Notes: generated by a model from the letters alone, not told the origin. A stretch of 64,000 nucleotides of DNA from Paralvinella palmiformis (GCA_025642065.1 JAODUP010000032.1:2090001-2154000), one strand, 5' to 3'. Positions 1 through 37,272 are shown, numbered from the stretch's first letter. Translations and numbers: made by a program.

Positions 1-158
1 GGATAGCACGGACACTGAAAAGGAGAGCAAGGAGAATGACTCGTCTGACAAAAATGGATGATAATCCTAGAAAAAACAGCTTCCTCATGGACACCATTAT
101 ATCATCTATGTTTGAATCCTCTACAACACTTGATGATGTTCCAATCCATAGTACCGGG
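1..158 (+). other. Coding-like stretch at window edge, unassigned
   Basis: Two plus-strand frames are open here. The frame starting at base 3 stays open for 52 codons and runs to a GGGTAA at 156-161, where ACCGG|GTAATT could also serve as a splice donor. The frame starting at base 2 gives a short acidic, Ser/Asp/Lys-rich tail ending in TGA at 59-61. Composition is less AT-rich than the following intronic DNA. I do not recognise either peptide. It could be the last or an internal exon of a plus-strand gene nested in a WDR35 3' intron, or chance. No start is visible inside the window. Confidence 0.25.
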
Positions 159-161
159 TAA

Positions 162-1231
162 TTATCGATCTCATCTATTTAGTTCTTTGCAGCTTTCCCA
201 GCACAGATTCTTAGCTGAAAACTTGTAATCTTTGATGAAACATATTATTATCACTATTTGTATCAATTTCCCTGAAGCGCTGAATGGTGAATGTGATCCA
301 ATACACAAGACAGAATCTACGTTTTCATTATATCTATTTTTGTTCTGACTGTATCATCAGCAGAATTGACAGAAATAGCTGCTAACAATAACGCAGTGAG
401 TAAATGAACCTGACGTTGCTGTCTTTCTTGTCTTTGTTTAGATGTATATTCAGTAAAATGAACATGCCACATAATCAAGACATAACACTAGATCAATCTG
501 ACACATAATGACTTCTCTTTCTCACTTACTTCTTGATATGAATATTTCCAACTAAATAAATTATGACCAGAACATTTAACTATTTCTTTACTTCTGTTTC
601 TTTAATCCTATTCCCTGTTCATCCTTTTCCTATTTCTTTGTCCTCTACATGCCAAATACCTACTACACTGTTCCAGTGTTATCAGTTGATAAACTCTGTT
701 GTTGGCATACTGACCTAATATGTTTCGAAAATCTGATTAAATACAACAATAATAATTGTGACATAATAACTTTATCACAAAGGATTCAGTTCTAACTTGG
801 ATACAGAAATTCATCATTATTTTGCAAATTGTGGTTACACCAGACCAATTTGATATCTTCCAATTTTATGATAAGAGACGCACATATAAGTCGATGTGCT
901 TCTGGGAACTCCCCTTTCACTACCCAAAAAAATTACTTGTATGCGAGTATATAGGGTAATGGAATTATTAACATATTTTTTTACTGCAATTCAATATGAG
1001 TGACAAAATGATTAAGACCAGGACTTGAAAATTAGATTTTGTAATCATACAAGTTGTATCTCCTATTCTGCTGGTAAAAATTGCATTATATACTCCAGAA
1101 AATATGGTAATCAAATCTAGAATCTAGTCATCTGTTACCATGTTCTCTCTTAGCTGAGACAAGTCAATATTCAACATTCTGAGCCACGGAAACTTGTATA
1201 ACTCCATTATAAAAATGGGATATAAACAAAC
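162..1231. other. WDR35 intron 24 sequence (incomplete), no gene seen
   Basis: This AT-rich DNA lies 3' of WDR35 exon 24 on the minus strand. I found none of the remaining WDR35 C-terminal exons here. Around 860-960 are short words resembling the pogo-type element ends found at 5.4 and 42.8 kb (a cgcacatataagtcga-like stretch and gcgagtatatagggtaa), so a decayed copy is possible. Confidence 0.4.
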
Positions 1232-25461
<24,230 letters not shown>

Positions 25462-26312
25462 GATGCTAGCTTTGTAACAAAGAATAACAATCCACAAAAT
25501 AACACGAAACGTTAAACACGGCAAACATCAAACGATATCCATAGCCGGCGACGGAAAGAATGTGAAAGAACTAAATACCATCATGATTATGTCAGCGCAG
25601 GTTACAGATAAACAACGACAACCCTGCATTATTTGTTCATATTTTATTAAAATATATATTACATATCTTTCATACAACAAACGTTATATTCAATTGGTTC
25701 ATGACAATAAAAACATTGTATTAGTAACGTAAAGTATCTTAATATAGAGTATATTTTAAATCATGAACAACGAGAAGCATCTTCCACTGGAGGTAACGCG
25801 GATGAAAACGATAACGATGATCATGAGGACGCAATGTTCTGACATCGACTTTGAGGAATTTCTAATATTAATTTTCCAATATTCTTTTGCCTATCCTTTT
25901 CTTTCTTAAAATAACAGAATAAAAGTTTAGTATCTAATCCGCATTTTATCAAAATAACTGACCATGTATAGAAAGGCTACCCAGAAATTGTGAACTATAT
26001 AGTGTCTGCATGTACGAATGGTTATACTATAATTCACCTTATTCGTTAAACAGATCCGTGATCATTCCGGATTTTTATTTTCTTAGATACATATTACCTT
26101 CACGTGATTCCCTCATCCGAAACTTATCTTTCACTCTAAAACACCATCATTAAAATTTAAAATTATTCTGATAGTTTTCTTTGCAGCGAATATTTCTTGT
26201 GTGTTGCGCATAATTATTCGTAGCTCTTAATACAACTGTAGATAAAGGAGTTTAGTATAAAAATAAACTGTTTTCGGCTATGTATTTGATAATAATAAAT
26301 TGAAACTAATTT

Positions 26313-26361
<49 letters not shown>

Positions 26362-26474
26362 CTGACAGATGAAAGTTCACATTAAGCAGAGGTTAATAAT
26401 AATAATATATGGATCAGCTAGGTGTTCCAGTACCAAAGCATTGCATGATCTACACATTAACATTATTTGAGAGG

Positions 26475-26538
<64 letters not shown>

Positions 26539-27099
26539 CCAATTAACACACTTTCTGCCAAAATAATTCAAAGAATTTCTTTCAAAACAGTTATTCTTTT
26601 TTTATTTTCACAGCATTTTCTAGTATATATATATCATGTCATATGTTTCTTTGATACATCCTATAAGAGTATATATTGTTATAAATTCTTTTTTCCTGAA
26701 CAAACTTTAATGAATTACGGCAGAAATGTTTATTTTTGGTTTTTTATAAAAAAATGTTTGACAAAAATTCTTTAACGGCCACAGGAAAGGTTTCCCAAAT
26801 TAGCCAAAATGTTAGTGTTATATATTAAAATCAATTTCAATATTTATCATTTTTTTCGTGTCCGAAACGTTAATCGAGAATCCTCGGAAAACTTCTGAAT
26901 GTGACGTCATCTTTGCCAAACAAAGACGCCAAACACTCCACATGGCTTTGTTGAACCTATGTTACGTTAAACATATAAAATCGTGTATTGTGCCGCATAC
27001 AATTGTGAAAAGAAACATACATCAGATACTTATAGTTATATCCGACGTGTAAGTGTCGTAAAAACCCAACCCGAAACAACAACAACAACCCCCCGAAAA
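25462..27099. other. WDR35 upstream flank
   Basis: The block immediately upstream of the WDR35 start (about 25500-25850) is less AT-rich and contains several CG dinucleotides (atagccggcgacgg; gaggtaacgcggatg), as expected for a promoter. Farther out are (TA)n tracts at about 26314-26360 and 26477-26535. No gene is recognised in 25.9-27.1 kb. Confidence 0.4.
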
Positions 27100-27174
27100 T
27101 TACAAAAAAATAATGTATAAAGTAAAAAGACACACCAAAGAGAGCACATCCGTATACAGACAATTAATACATAC

Positions 27175-27258
27175 TGTCTGTGACCTTTTCCCTAGTGGTT
27201 CAAAGCTGTAGGGCTTGATAGCCCTGAGAATGTCGAAACTTTCGTTGGAATCTGACAT
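27175..27258 (-). CDS. Orphan N-terminal exon, unidentified protein
   Basis: An ATG at 27258 opens 28 codons (MSDSNESFDILRAIKPYSFE, then PLGKRSQT) that end in phase 0 at a good GTATGT donor. The [I/Q]-x-PY-x-FEP pattern is reminiscent of the N-terminal exon of invertebrate-expanded proteins annotated as P2X7-C-terminal-like; this is a memory-based guess. No second exon is recognised downstream on the minus strand before the WDR35 start 1.7 kb away. It may be a remnant of a retroposed or interrupted gene, or an exon spliced to something distant. Confidence 0.3.
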
Positions 27259-27649
27259 TTTGTTTGTCAACTGATCAGAACGCTTGTAAACAAGCTGTGG
27301 CACTAAGTGATGTTCGACAAAGATGACATCACACAATAATCCCTAGCGAGTGTAGTACCTACTAGCAATATGGCTTGTGAAAGTTATGAAATTAAGGATT
27401 TGGCGATCAGTTTAATGGAAATATGATAGCTTGTTGTTAGAGTTGTTAGTGCATCTGATAGGGAATAAAATAATTAGTTGTTACTTTATATTTTAAGTTT
27501 ATACATATAATTAAAGTGCGCCAATTCTTATTAAAATTCAAGTATGCTTCTGCCAAATCAGAATATTACAATAAAAGAATAATCAGCGTATGCTAGGCTA
27601 ATCAAATCTAGAACTGATTTCAAGGTCACCTATTGTTTTCTACGCAGTT

Positions 27650-27788
27650 GACTGGTGAAGAATTACTATATAGCTCCATACCAAATATGTTTGGCTTGCT
27701 ATATTGGCTGACGTATCAAATCAGTTTGATTGCAGTTGACCAAAGATATGACTGTCTTTAAAATAAATCTGGCTTACTATAATAAAAG

Positions 27789-27833
<45 letters not shown>

Positions 27834-28760
27834 TCTTTGCTATAGTAACCAATGAAAATATATTCGTATGATAAATTAGCTTGACCTGCTATAATAGCTG
27901 TCAAATATTGGCTTGATATCAAATCAGCTTAGCTTACTAGCTGTTGGTCGACAAACGATGTTTTTTTATATCAAATTGGTCTGGAAGATTTACTTGATAT
28001 AAAATCGGCCTGGCCTTCTTTTCGCCGACAAAGTCGTATGAAATCAGGCGAAGATTTACTGCAAATCAAATAGGCCTACTAACTTCCTATTAGTTGTCGA
28101 ATGTATATTTTGACTTCATATAAAATCAGACTGTCTTTCTATTGGCTGACAAATATTTGCCTACTATTGCTCAGTAAAGATTTATTGCACATGAAAGCAA
28201 CTTGGCCTACTGTTTCCCGGTAAAGATTTACTCCATATAAATAATTTATTACCTATTATCGGGCGGCAAATCGTTAGTTAATACCAAATCTGTCTCGGCT
28301 GCGATTAGCTGGTGAATATTTACTCAATATTAAATCGGCTTTGCCTGCTTTTTATCAATGAATATTTATTTAATATCATATCAACCTGGTCTGCTATCAT
28401 AGCAGGCGAGTATTAACTTAATATCTATTAGGCCTGGCCGCTGAATGTTTACGCCATAAGAAATTTTGGCCTGCATATATTGGCTAGCGAATGATTTTTA
28501 TATATAATTAGCTAGAGTTCTCACCGACTGGTAAATTTTACCTAATATCACATTATCCCTGTCCTTTTTATTTAAATAGCACAGTTATTAAATTTTAAGC
28601 CAATATATTGTTAGGTATCAATGAATAATTAGTGGATAGGGTATCAAAAGATATAGTCTGGTATAGTCCCTGTTAATTTAGTTGCTGAAATCGGCCTTCC
28701 CTATATATTATGATATATCATATGCTAAGGGTATCAACATTTTACTGGCTGATAAAATCC
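27650..28760. repeat. Ancient degenerate satellite, period roughly 50-60 bp
   Basis: Around a dozen diverged units share ATTGGCTGAC(G)AA, a TTTACT(T/C)(A/C)ATAT core and (A)AATCGGCCTGGCCTGCT-like words, in the same order. Units vary in length and identity is low, so the array is old. A (TA)n microsatellite at 27791-27831 interrupts it. Confidence 0.6.
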
Positions 28761-28769
28761 TTCACCCTT

Positions 28770-29335
<566 letters not shown>

Positions 29336-29659
29336 ACAGGGGTGACTAAAATGTTCACTTAGCTCACATTCAAGATTAACCACGCGGAACTCATTTTGAC
29401 AGGTAGATATTTGCACCATTTCTACCTCAAAGGCAAGGTTATCGGCAAACAGGAGCACAAGGTCAGCTGGGCCTATCATTTTGGTGTGTTAATTAATATA
29501 CCGGACATTGGTCAGTATTTGGGGATGAGCCAGATCCTAAAGGGGCAGGTAACGATGGGTCCATTGCATCTTCCTCCCCAAAGAAAAGTTCCAGCAAAAA
29601 TAAAATTAAAAAACCAGGGGATTCCCAACACAAAGGCCCACCAATAAACACCGTCGGTA

Positions 29660-29857
29660 AATATCACCACACCACACCACACCACACCACACCACACCAC
29701 ACCACACCACACCACACCACACCACACCACACCACACCACACCACACCACACCACACCACACCACACCACACCACACCACACCACACCACACCACACCAC
29801 ACCACACCACACCACACCACACCACACCACAACACACACACACACACACACACACAC
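29660..29857. repeat. (ACCAC)n pentanucleotide array with (CA)n tail
   Basis: About 33 nearly perfect copies of a CCACA/ACCAC unit (29663-29831) run into a (CA)n tract (to about 29857). On the minus strand all frames stay open and translate as repeated CGVVW-like words; these open frames are repeat artefacts, not genes. Confidence 0.95.
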
Positions 29858-29871
29858 TTCTGATGGTTAAA

Positions 29872-30240
29872 GTGAGCTCCGGTGGCCTAGCAGTTAAGCA
29901 CCCGGCACTTGGTGCCAACGGTCACAGGTTCAAATCCAGCAAGAGGTCGAAACTTTTCAGAGATTAATTTCTCCGCTCACTACATCGTGGGTGGCTAGTC
30001 ACGTTAAATGGCGCTGCCGTCTCCACTGGATTATTTAAAATAAAGGGGGACGTTTAAAAAACTCATAGGACGTAAAACACTGTGGCAGTGACCACCCTCA
30101 GGGTATTTCGGCTCCATCTTTCCGTACTGCTCCCCTGTGAGTGACGGGGGAGCTGGGTTGTTTCTCAACCACTCCAACATAGAGGCTGTGCCCAATAAAT
30201 TAAACGACAGCCTGTGGATTCTCCCCGAACAACAAAACAA
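29872..30240 (+). mobile_element. tRNA-derived SINE, copy A
   Basis: The head gtgagctccggtggcctagc carries a pol III A-box (TGGCCTAGCAGTTAAG), and GGTTCAAATCC matches a B-box. The body contains gagattaatttctccgctca, ctccactggattatttaaaa and tcggctccatctttccg, and it ends in CAAA-type repeats. Copies B (55.4 kb) and C (63 kb, reversed) share the body, proving an interspersed family. The element immediately follows the pentanucleotide array. Confidence 0.85.
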
Positions 30241-31214
30241 ACAAACAACTGATAGTTAGAGGGAAAATAAAGCTCATGCAGAAATACATACAATATTAGA
30301 AGGTCTTATATATATAGAGAGAGAAATTTATCTATCAAGATATTCAGCATTCATAATTACAATAAAGCCATCGCTTTTTACTCAATAAAAAATAAGCCCC
30401 ACAGAACCGAAAATAAATGTTTTATTACGTTTACAGTTCTGTATTAAAACACAGCATCTAGATAGTTAACTCCAATTAGGGCTCATATGTTCAAATTATT
30501 ATACCTAATGAATTGTATTTTTAATCATGGTTAAGGTAAATTTTGTCAGAAGTTAACATAGTTCTGAGTAATAAAACAGATAATTTAAATTTTATTTATG
30601 ATTCAACTGTGTAATAAATTGGAGTATGTCATAAAAGGCGTACTTTAAGCTCAGGCATTGCTATAATGTGTGTTTTGTGTGTGTAATAGAATGATGGTGA
30701 CAGATATAACTATAGCTGCTAGGCGAGTTCGGATGTGGCAAACATCACGCTAGTGGCATTTTAGTGTCTCCACCTATGCACAACTGGGTATCTTCTGGAG
30801 CTGGGGTCTGGCCAGCCTCATAAATTCAAGCCCAGACCACCATACAATGAGTATAAATATTTGGATTCCCTATCGGCATTAACTAAATTAACAGACTGCA
30901 AACGAGCTCCAAACTTTATGTCTTTTTCTTCTATATAATCGTAACTAAAAAACAAAAACATAATATTTACGAATGGATAGTATTTCTTAATGTAAAATTT
31001 AAATATTAATATTGTTATACGTAAACGTAGACACGAGTAAAAAAAGTAAACACGATAATGGAAGGTCCAAATCTGTACTAGACCCGAGTTAACATTAACG
31101 TTTCGCATTTTGTATTCCTTTTATATTCAGTAAATAGATATTTTGACCTAGTTGACATTAGTTTTTGACAAGTCTGTAACCTAATAGATTTTTCTACTTG
31201 TGAAATACAAAACA

Positions 31215-34200
31215 ATGGTGTTCCTGACACTATTTAATTTAGCTAGGAATAGAGGTCCAGATAAGTACTGGAGAGTGCAACAACAATTAAGAATGTCCTG
31301 GGTAGGTATCAGACAGCCTCAACCGGACGATAATAAGTGACTGGGGAGGGCGGTTGCAGATTATATTATACACGTTATTCGAGTTATTGTTATTAAATTA
31401 GGTTACAACCCATTTTAGTGCAATTAAAGATTAAGTCACCTTGCAATAAGAATTTTATTTTAATATATTTTATAATAGATAAAATACAAAAAAGTATTTG
31501 AAATTTCCTCCCCAGACCCAGTTACCAGTAACCAGGCCCAGCCCCAGTCATTCATTAGATCTGGTATCAACTCAAGTATGTCATTAGAACCTCTTCTCCT
31601 CTAGAGGAGTCTAGTCTAGACTAGAGGGCACTAATTCAGTTTATTCCTCTTCAAAACTTAACTCAATTACGACAACACACATAAATGCAAGATATTATAA
31701 CTATAAGATAATAAGCCTATGCTGTATGCATAAGTTTGAAAATTTCGAATATACATGAGAAATTCACATGGAAATAATAAAATTAATAGCATCAACTAGG
31801 CCTAGCTGCTTGATCAAAACCAATATACAATAAAAGTTTGTTATAAAGTAATTCATGGGGAATTGTCTCTATTTAAACAGGTTCGCAATCCAATCCAAAG
31901 TTCGCAGTTTATCATATACCACAATACCTTTTGAAGTGACGGGTGTCAATATCTACTCAAACCCTAATGTAACAATAAAATTGCATGTTTCTGTTGTCAA
32001 AACAATGCAATTAAATTTGATTGTCATTTTTATATTGGTTGTTGCATTTGCGATTACAATGATCACAACAGTCGTTGGACTCACTCACAATTGAAATTTC
32101 AAACATCGTATTTCGTTATAACCAGCATGATTTAATGCTGCTGGGATAAAAAAAGTTTTTGTTGTATATATTTCGTTATATCCCAGTTTCTTTACTATGG
32201 AAGTGAATGGACGTTTGTCGGGACCAGCTAACTACTTCGAGTTAAGCTACTATTTCGTTTTATCCTAGTTATTTATAATTAACTTGTTTATGTAGATATT
32301 GTATTATATAATTACAGGCTAGCATATCACTTATCAGATACTTGTTTTTGTTCAATATTTAATTTTTTTAGCATTTCAGAACAAGAACAAGGACTTGTTA
32401 CAGAATTGGTATGAATGTTGTTAACAAAGCATTAATGTACTCCTATAATGGCAGAAAACTGAAAAAAGAACAAATGAAATATGTAAGTGAAATTATTATG
32501 TTTTAATATACATTATAACATTTCATGATCTCATTGTAATTTGTCATTACTATAATTAGCATCAGCAATTTTTGGATTTATGTGTCATGCACATCTGTAG
32601 ATATTCATTGTCTATCTTATGCATGTCAGTGATGATGACATGTTTTGTTTCGACTCTGCATGGGATGTTTTCTATTAAAAGTGTTACAAGCTAACTGTTG
32701 TTGCTTTATGAACACATTTCTCAAGTGTTAATGTGGAACCTTGTAAATATTTTGCCAAATATATAGTATACCTATATTATATTGTTGATATAATCTACAG
32801 TATTATAGTATTTGTTGTTAAAAACAGTATATAGTTTCATGCTGTGCTCAATGTCTCTTTTTTTCAGCTGTGGAATACAAGAATAGAAGCTGGAGCAGGT
32901 GAACATGGTTTGACTAGGCGTGAGTTGCTTGAAGGTCTGGCAAGGGTTAGTATACAAAATGAACTACCATAGGTCCCGGCCATTAAGTTGATCCTTTGTG
33001 TCAACATTTTGATCCAGTCATCGGAAGAAAAAAATTCAGTGTGTTAGCAGGCGTCTAGATCTAGATACATTCTAGATGCAAATGGACATCAATCGTCATT
33101 TTGATTTAAACTCATGCAGCCATAGAGTGAATATAGAAGTGAAACAAGTTGATGACAATTATACATGGCTTTATAATGAAAATCAATATTTATATGTAGA
33201 ATTATCTGATTTTTGTAATTTTGCATAAATGTTGTTGGACTCAATAGCGCATTTCACGACTTTCAATTCGAAGGCAATGTCTGTAACAAGACAACTCGTA
33301 CCCAAGAGCATCGTATCTCATTCGTTTGGCAGCATGGACATTAGGGTGCCCTCATATACATATTTTGTCCGGGCATATTTATACTAATAACGGGATAATT
33401 ACTGATTAATTAGTTTCTTTTCAATAGAGGGTTGGTTACTAGCTGACAGCATATACCGATAATTCACATTGTCTTGGTTATTGCCGCATTAGTGAACAAA
33501 ACGTACCATCAAAGGCTCAGTAATAATTGACTGTATGTCTAATTATTTCTAAGTCATTGACTTCATATGCAGTTCATTGAATGTTTAATCACGCCGCTAA
33601 TTTAAGTTTGAGGTTCTACGTATGCGCTAACAGTTTGTGTGAATGATCGTTATAAATTGCCTTGATCTATTGTCAGTATACAAAACACATTGGGTTAAAA
33701 TACGAATTATGAAAACAGAACTATTTCCTGCATTCAAAACATCACCTGGAAATACTGCGGGGAAAAGTTCAGATTTTTAGGTTGGCTTAATGGACGGTAC
33801 TACCATAAATTGTGATATTTTAGGCCTAAAAATTACCTTGGTTGAAACTACAACATAAAATGTAATATACTACTATACTAAAAACAGTTAGTGGAGTGGG
33901 AATTCCCTGTGGATTAGCAGTTCCCCATGTTTTTTTATAGTCCCAAGAACATTCCTGTGATTAGTGTGAATCCATTGAGAAACATATAGGAGGAGGGGGT
34001 GTCTTACTCTTAGAAAATTTCACCACAAATGACAAAGGAATGTTTTATTTTGCCACATCCACCAGTTTGATAGCTCAGATATATGAACTGGCCTTTTAAT
34101 ACCTTTACTTTTGATGGGATGTATACCTGCCACCTAGTAACTGTCATATGAAAATTAGTCATGCACAAATTAACTCACATAAAGGGCAATAAAATTGAAT

Positions 34201-37200
34201 TCTGGACCAAGCTCATATTGTTTGCAGAAGCAAAATGAGAATATTTATAGGCTTGTTTTCCATTGTTTGTGTTTTGTCGGCCGTAGTGGATGTTTCAACC
34301 AGACTCAGTGTGTCTAGAAGAGTGGTTGGATGTTTGTGAATCTGATATCAGGAGAAGGCTGGGTGTACTACAGCCAGGGAGGACCTTTATGTAGTGAGCT
34401 ATGTCCCCATGGAACTGGTTCATCACAGCCAGACAGCTTCAATATGACCCTTAACATGCCATTAACAGCCAAATTATTGACGAGACAGTTAGATACAGAC
34501 TCGAGGAGAATGTTTGAGTCATAAGATTGGTAAGAGGCATTATCTTAACATCACATCATTGTACAGCCAGGCCTGAGTGCAGTATCTAGTTGAGAACATC
34601 AGAATTGACAGATCTTTGTATTCTACAGTCAGTTGGTGGGATCTTATGGCATTTGTCATCAAGTAGTCCAAAAATGCTAGGTCTGGATACTTAATAAATA
34701 TTGCATTATGATAATAATGTTATTTTAGTTTAACTGAGCACATTTTTTAACAAATTAATACAGATGCCATATCTCACATTTGTGTTCATTTTTTACATAA
34801 TTATAATATACACAAGCAATTATCTGGATAAATAGTCTAAAATTAGTAAAAATGTGATACACAGCATCCACTAAGATATGAAATTGATTACAAAGATCAG
34901 CCCAGTTGATAAATTGGAGCCATTTTGGGAAGTTGAAATAATAAGTGTGATTTTTAAGGTGGCCTAATACTTTTTGATACACTCTTTTCTGGTTTTTTCC
35001 AGAAGCGAAAATAACGGGTTTTAAAAAAATTAAGAGTGGGTCAAACTGGTGGTTTGAAGAAAATTTCTTTTGCAAAACACATGTTTTAGCTTCACTTATG
35101 TAGTCTCTGATTGACCTAAAATGCACAACACTAATTTTTTCCTTAAAGGAGGCTTATAGGGCCCCCAACACCCCTCTGACCTCAGCTTCTTGTAACTCAC
35201 TTTACTCTGTGATTTCCTTTACTGCTTTTCAAGTTTTTTTTCAAATGCCAGTCTCATGCCTGGATAGAATAGGTGCAGCCGATAACAGTAAATTTAGACC
35301 TGTCATATTTTATAGGTGTAATCAGCACTGCTACTCTTAAAAATAATAATCTAACACATATTATCCCAATAACAACACACTAGTTTGAATGAACAAATGG
35401 GAAAATCACCAGCTGTTGTGGTCACATAGTAGACTTACATGGACAGACAATCTATGAGTCTGGTGATTTTCGTAGAGCCTTTAACACCTACAAATTTGTA
35501 AAAGCTTGTGATACATTGAAAAAACATATGCAACAAGTCCTTGACATATGTAAAGCTGATGTCAAGGACTTGTTGCATATGCATTTTTAGTTAGGCAAAT
35601 TCTAATGTCCTGGAGAGGAACATGTACTGGTAAATAAAGGTTCAAATCATGCAATACTGGATGGCTAGTTCCTTACTTTGTTCAGATTGAATTCAGTTGT
35701 TTTAAGTATGATACAAATAAATTAAATATTAAAGCTAATATTTCGGTGATTTTTAGATATCAGTAGAAACAATTAATCTCATCACCTTTCTGTGAATACA
35801 AATGTCCATGATACACATCTCTGATTATTATCTTATACATAGAAAATTGGGACTGCCTACCTTAGAACACTCTCTACCTGTCTGGCAGGATATTCAAACT
35901 GTTAACCATTTAATGAGTGAAAGTTTGTTGTCATAATGTAGTCCATCCGTATCTTCAGTTTTAGTTGATGTTCATACCTGTCACCCAGTTATTAGTGATG
36001 TCTGCTATCCACTAGATCCCATAGTCAATAGTAATAATAATAATAATAATGTATATTTAATAAAGCGCCCTTACTAGCAGGAGCCATTCAAAGGCGCTGT
36101 ACAAATAATATGTAATTTAATAATACCCCAAATAATGTCTGTAAAAACCCTGTAATGATTTAAAAGATAATAATTATTTATCTGTGAAAGCGACCTTAAA
36201 TAGGTGTGTTTTTAGAAGAGACTTAAAATTTCCAAGAGACGACGAATTTCTAATATTTGCTGGCAACTTATTCCACAAATTGGGGGCTGCAACACTAAAC
36301 GCACAATCACCATATGACTTGAGCCGAGACACTGGCACCTGCAATAGTATCTGACTGGATGACCTGAGTTTTCGGGATGACTTTCTAATGGAAACCAGTT
36401 CACACAGGTATTCTGGTGCCATATCATTAATAGATTTATAAGTTATTAACAGAATCTTAAAATGGATACGCTGTCTAACAGGTAGCCAATGTATAGTAGT
36501 TCCTCAGCAGTTAAAAAAAATTGCAGTAGGCACTCAAATTAAACTACTGAAAGTGGATTACGTAGATTTGTTCAAAAGACATTATTGGGTGACAGAATGG
36601 CATTTTATTGAATGTCAATTAGAATTTTGTTTAACTGGTCGTAGAATTTTTTTAACTGGTCCTGAGTTTTGTTCAGTTAAAAGATCACTTTGTGAATTTA
36701 AAAAGTCTGGGTGACCCTTCCTATGCCACAGCCTAATATGTGATAAATTCTTGTTTTGTTTCATGTGTTTTTAAATACCTTTTCAGAGTGACATCCTCCT
36801 TGACAAGAAGGTATTAAGTGAATTGGCAGTGTATGAACCTAGAACATTTCAAGTTAGTATAAATTATATTTATGTGAATAATCTGTGTAACTGTTTGGTC
36901 AATAAACTAAATTGCAATCCCATTTTCATTTAAAACTATTGTTATAGAACTTGAATTTACCATTTAGAATTATTCCATATGTTTATTTAGCATTTCTTAA
37001 ATAATCAACAATTGGCATATTTATATGATCTGGATAATTGAATATAATTATGTAATGTTAAATACATTGGTGTTTGTGAGGGTGGTGGTATATCAAAGTA
37101 CTGTTAAAAAATTAGTGATATAATCTTGACATGTTTGCTAAATATGTTATTATCTGATGTGATTTTATAAGAATTTGTGCTTCAATTTTGACAGAGTCTC

Positions 37201-37272
37201 ACAGAGATAGCTAAGAAGACCATGTCTGACACAAGAGTTGGAAAACCTTTGAATGTTCTTTATGAGAAGTAA
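31215..37272 (+). CDS. MRPL20: MRPL20, mitochondrial large-subunit ribosomal protein bL20m
   Basis: Exons: 1 31215-31301; 2 32372-32482; 3 32868-32945; 4 36787-36852; 5 37195-37272 (TAA). All junctions are GT..AG and all introns are phase 0; 139 residues, against 149 in human. Recognisable blocks are MVFLTLFNLARNRGPDKYWR (start, matching MVFLT of the vertebrate protein), HFRTRTRTCYRIG (family HFRGRKNRCYR), EHGLTRRELLEGLAR and VLSELAVYEPRTFQSL. The protein binds rRNA in the mitoribosomal large subunit and is imported into mitochondria. The start has an A at -3 and G at +4. It lies between two minus-strand genes. Intron 3 (3.8 kb) contains repeats. Complete and apparently intact. Confidence 0.93.
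32971..33830. mobile_element. DNA-transposon-like repeat in MRPL20 intron 3
   Basis: Near-inverted terminal words bound about 0.85 kb: ggtcccggccattaag at the left and the reverse complement of gtaccgtccattaagcc at the right, each next to a TA. The right end is repeated in reverse near 21.65 kb, and there similarity extends about 30 bp outside the presumed terminus, so the true boundary is uncertain. No transposase is seen; it would be nonautonomous. Confidence 0.5.
35525..35581. repeat. Perfect 23-bp hairpin with 11-nt loop
   Basis: The left arm CATATGCAACAAGTCCTTGA + CAT (35525-35547) is the exact reverse complement of the right arm (35559-35581), separated by ATGTAAAGCTG. A short A/T-rich extension (AAAAA / TTTTT) continues the stem after one mismatch. 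It lies in MRPL20 intron 3, on the gene's sense strand. Confidence 0.9.
36030..36495 (-). mobile_element. LINE 3' end (ORF2 C-terminus plus tail), second family
   Basis: Minus-strand translation gives HWLPVRQRIHFKILLITYKS, INDMAPEYLCELV, SRLKSYGDCAFSVAAPNLWN and KLPANIRNSSSLGNFKSLLK, ending KTHLFKVAF. This is the conserved C-terminus of many invertebrate CR1/L2-like reverse transcriptases. The stop is followed by a 3' region with ggcgctgtacaaataatatg (plus-strand order reversed) and an (ATT)n/(AAT)n tail at about 36030-36050. It is 5' truncated, as expected of target-primed insertion, and lies antisense in MRPL20 intron 3. Confidence 0.75.

Noticed and set aside
29512..29918. Overlapping minus-strand open frames of 83-113 residues made of CGVVW repeats
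   Set aside because: They are translations of the (ACCAC)n array in three frames; a pentanucleotide repeat without stops is open in every frame.
29872..29945. Possible genuine tRNA gene at the SINE head
   Set aside because: A and B boxes are present, but the arms do not pair as a cloverleaf and the sequence continues into a repeated SINE body.
31855..32094. 79-residue plus-strand frame in MRPL20 intron 1 with a hydrophobic C-terminus
   Set aside because: It lies wholly inside an intron between well-defined exons, without similarity or splice signals.
34233..34525. Plus-strand short frames in MRPL20 intron 3, one starting MRIFIGLFSIVCVLSAVVDV and resembling a signal peptide
   Set aside because: It stops after about 34 residues with no good donor, and the following frame is shifted. 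Hydrophobic starts arise easily in AT-rich DNA.
34755..35126. 123-residue minus-strand open frame in MRPL20 intron 3
   Set aside because: No recognisable domain, no splice context and AT-rich composition. It may be part of a decayed repeat but I cannot support a gene.
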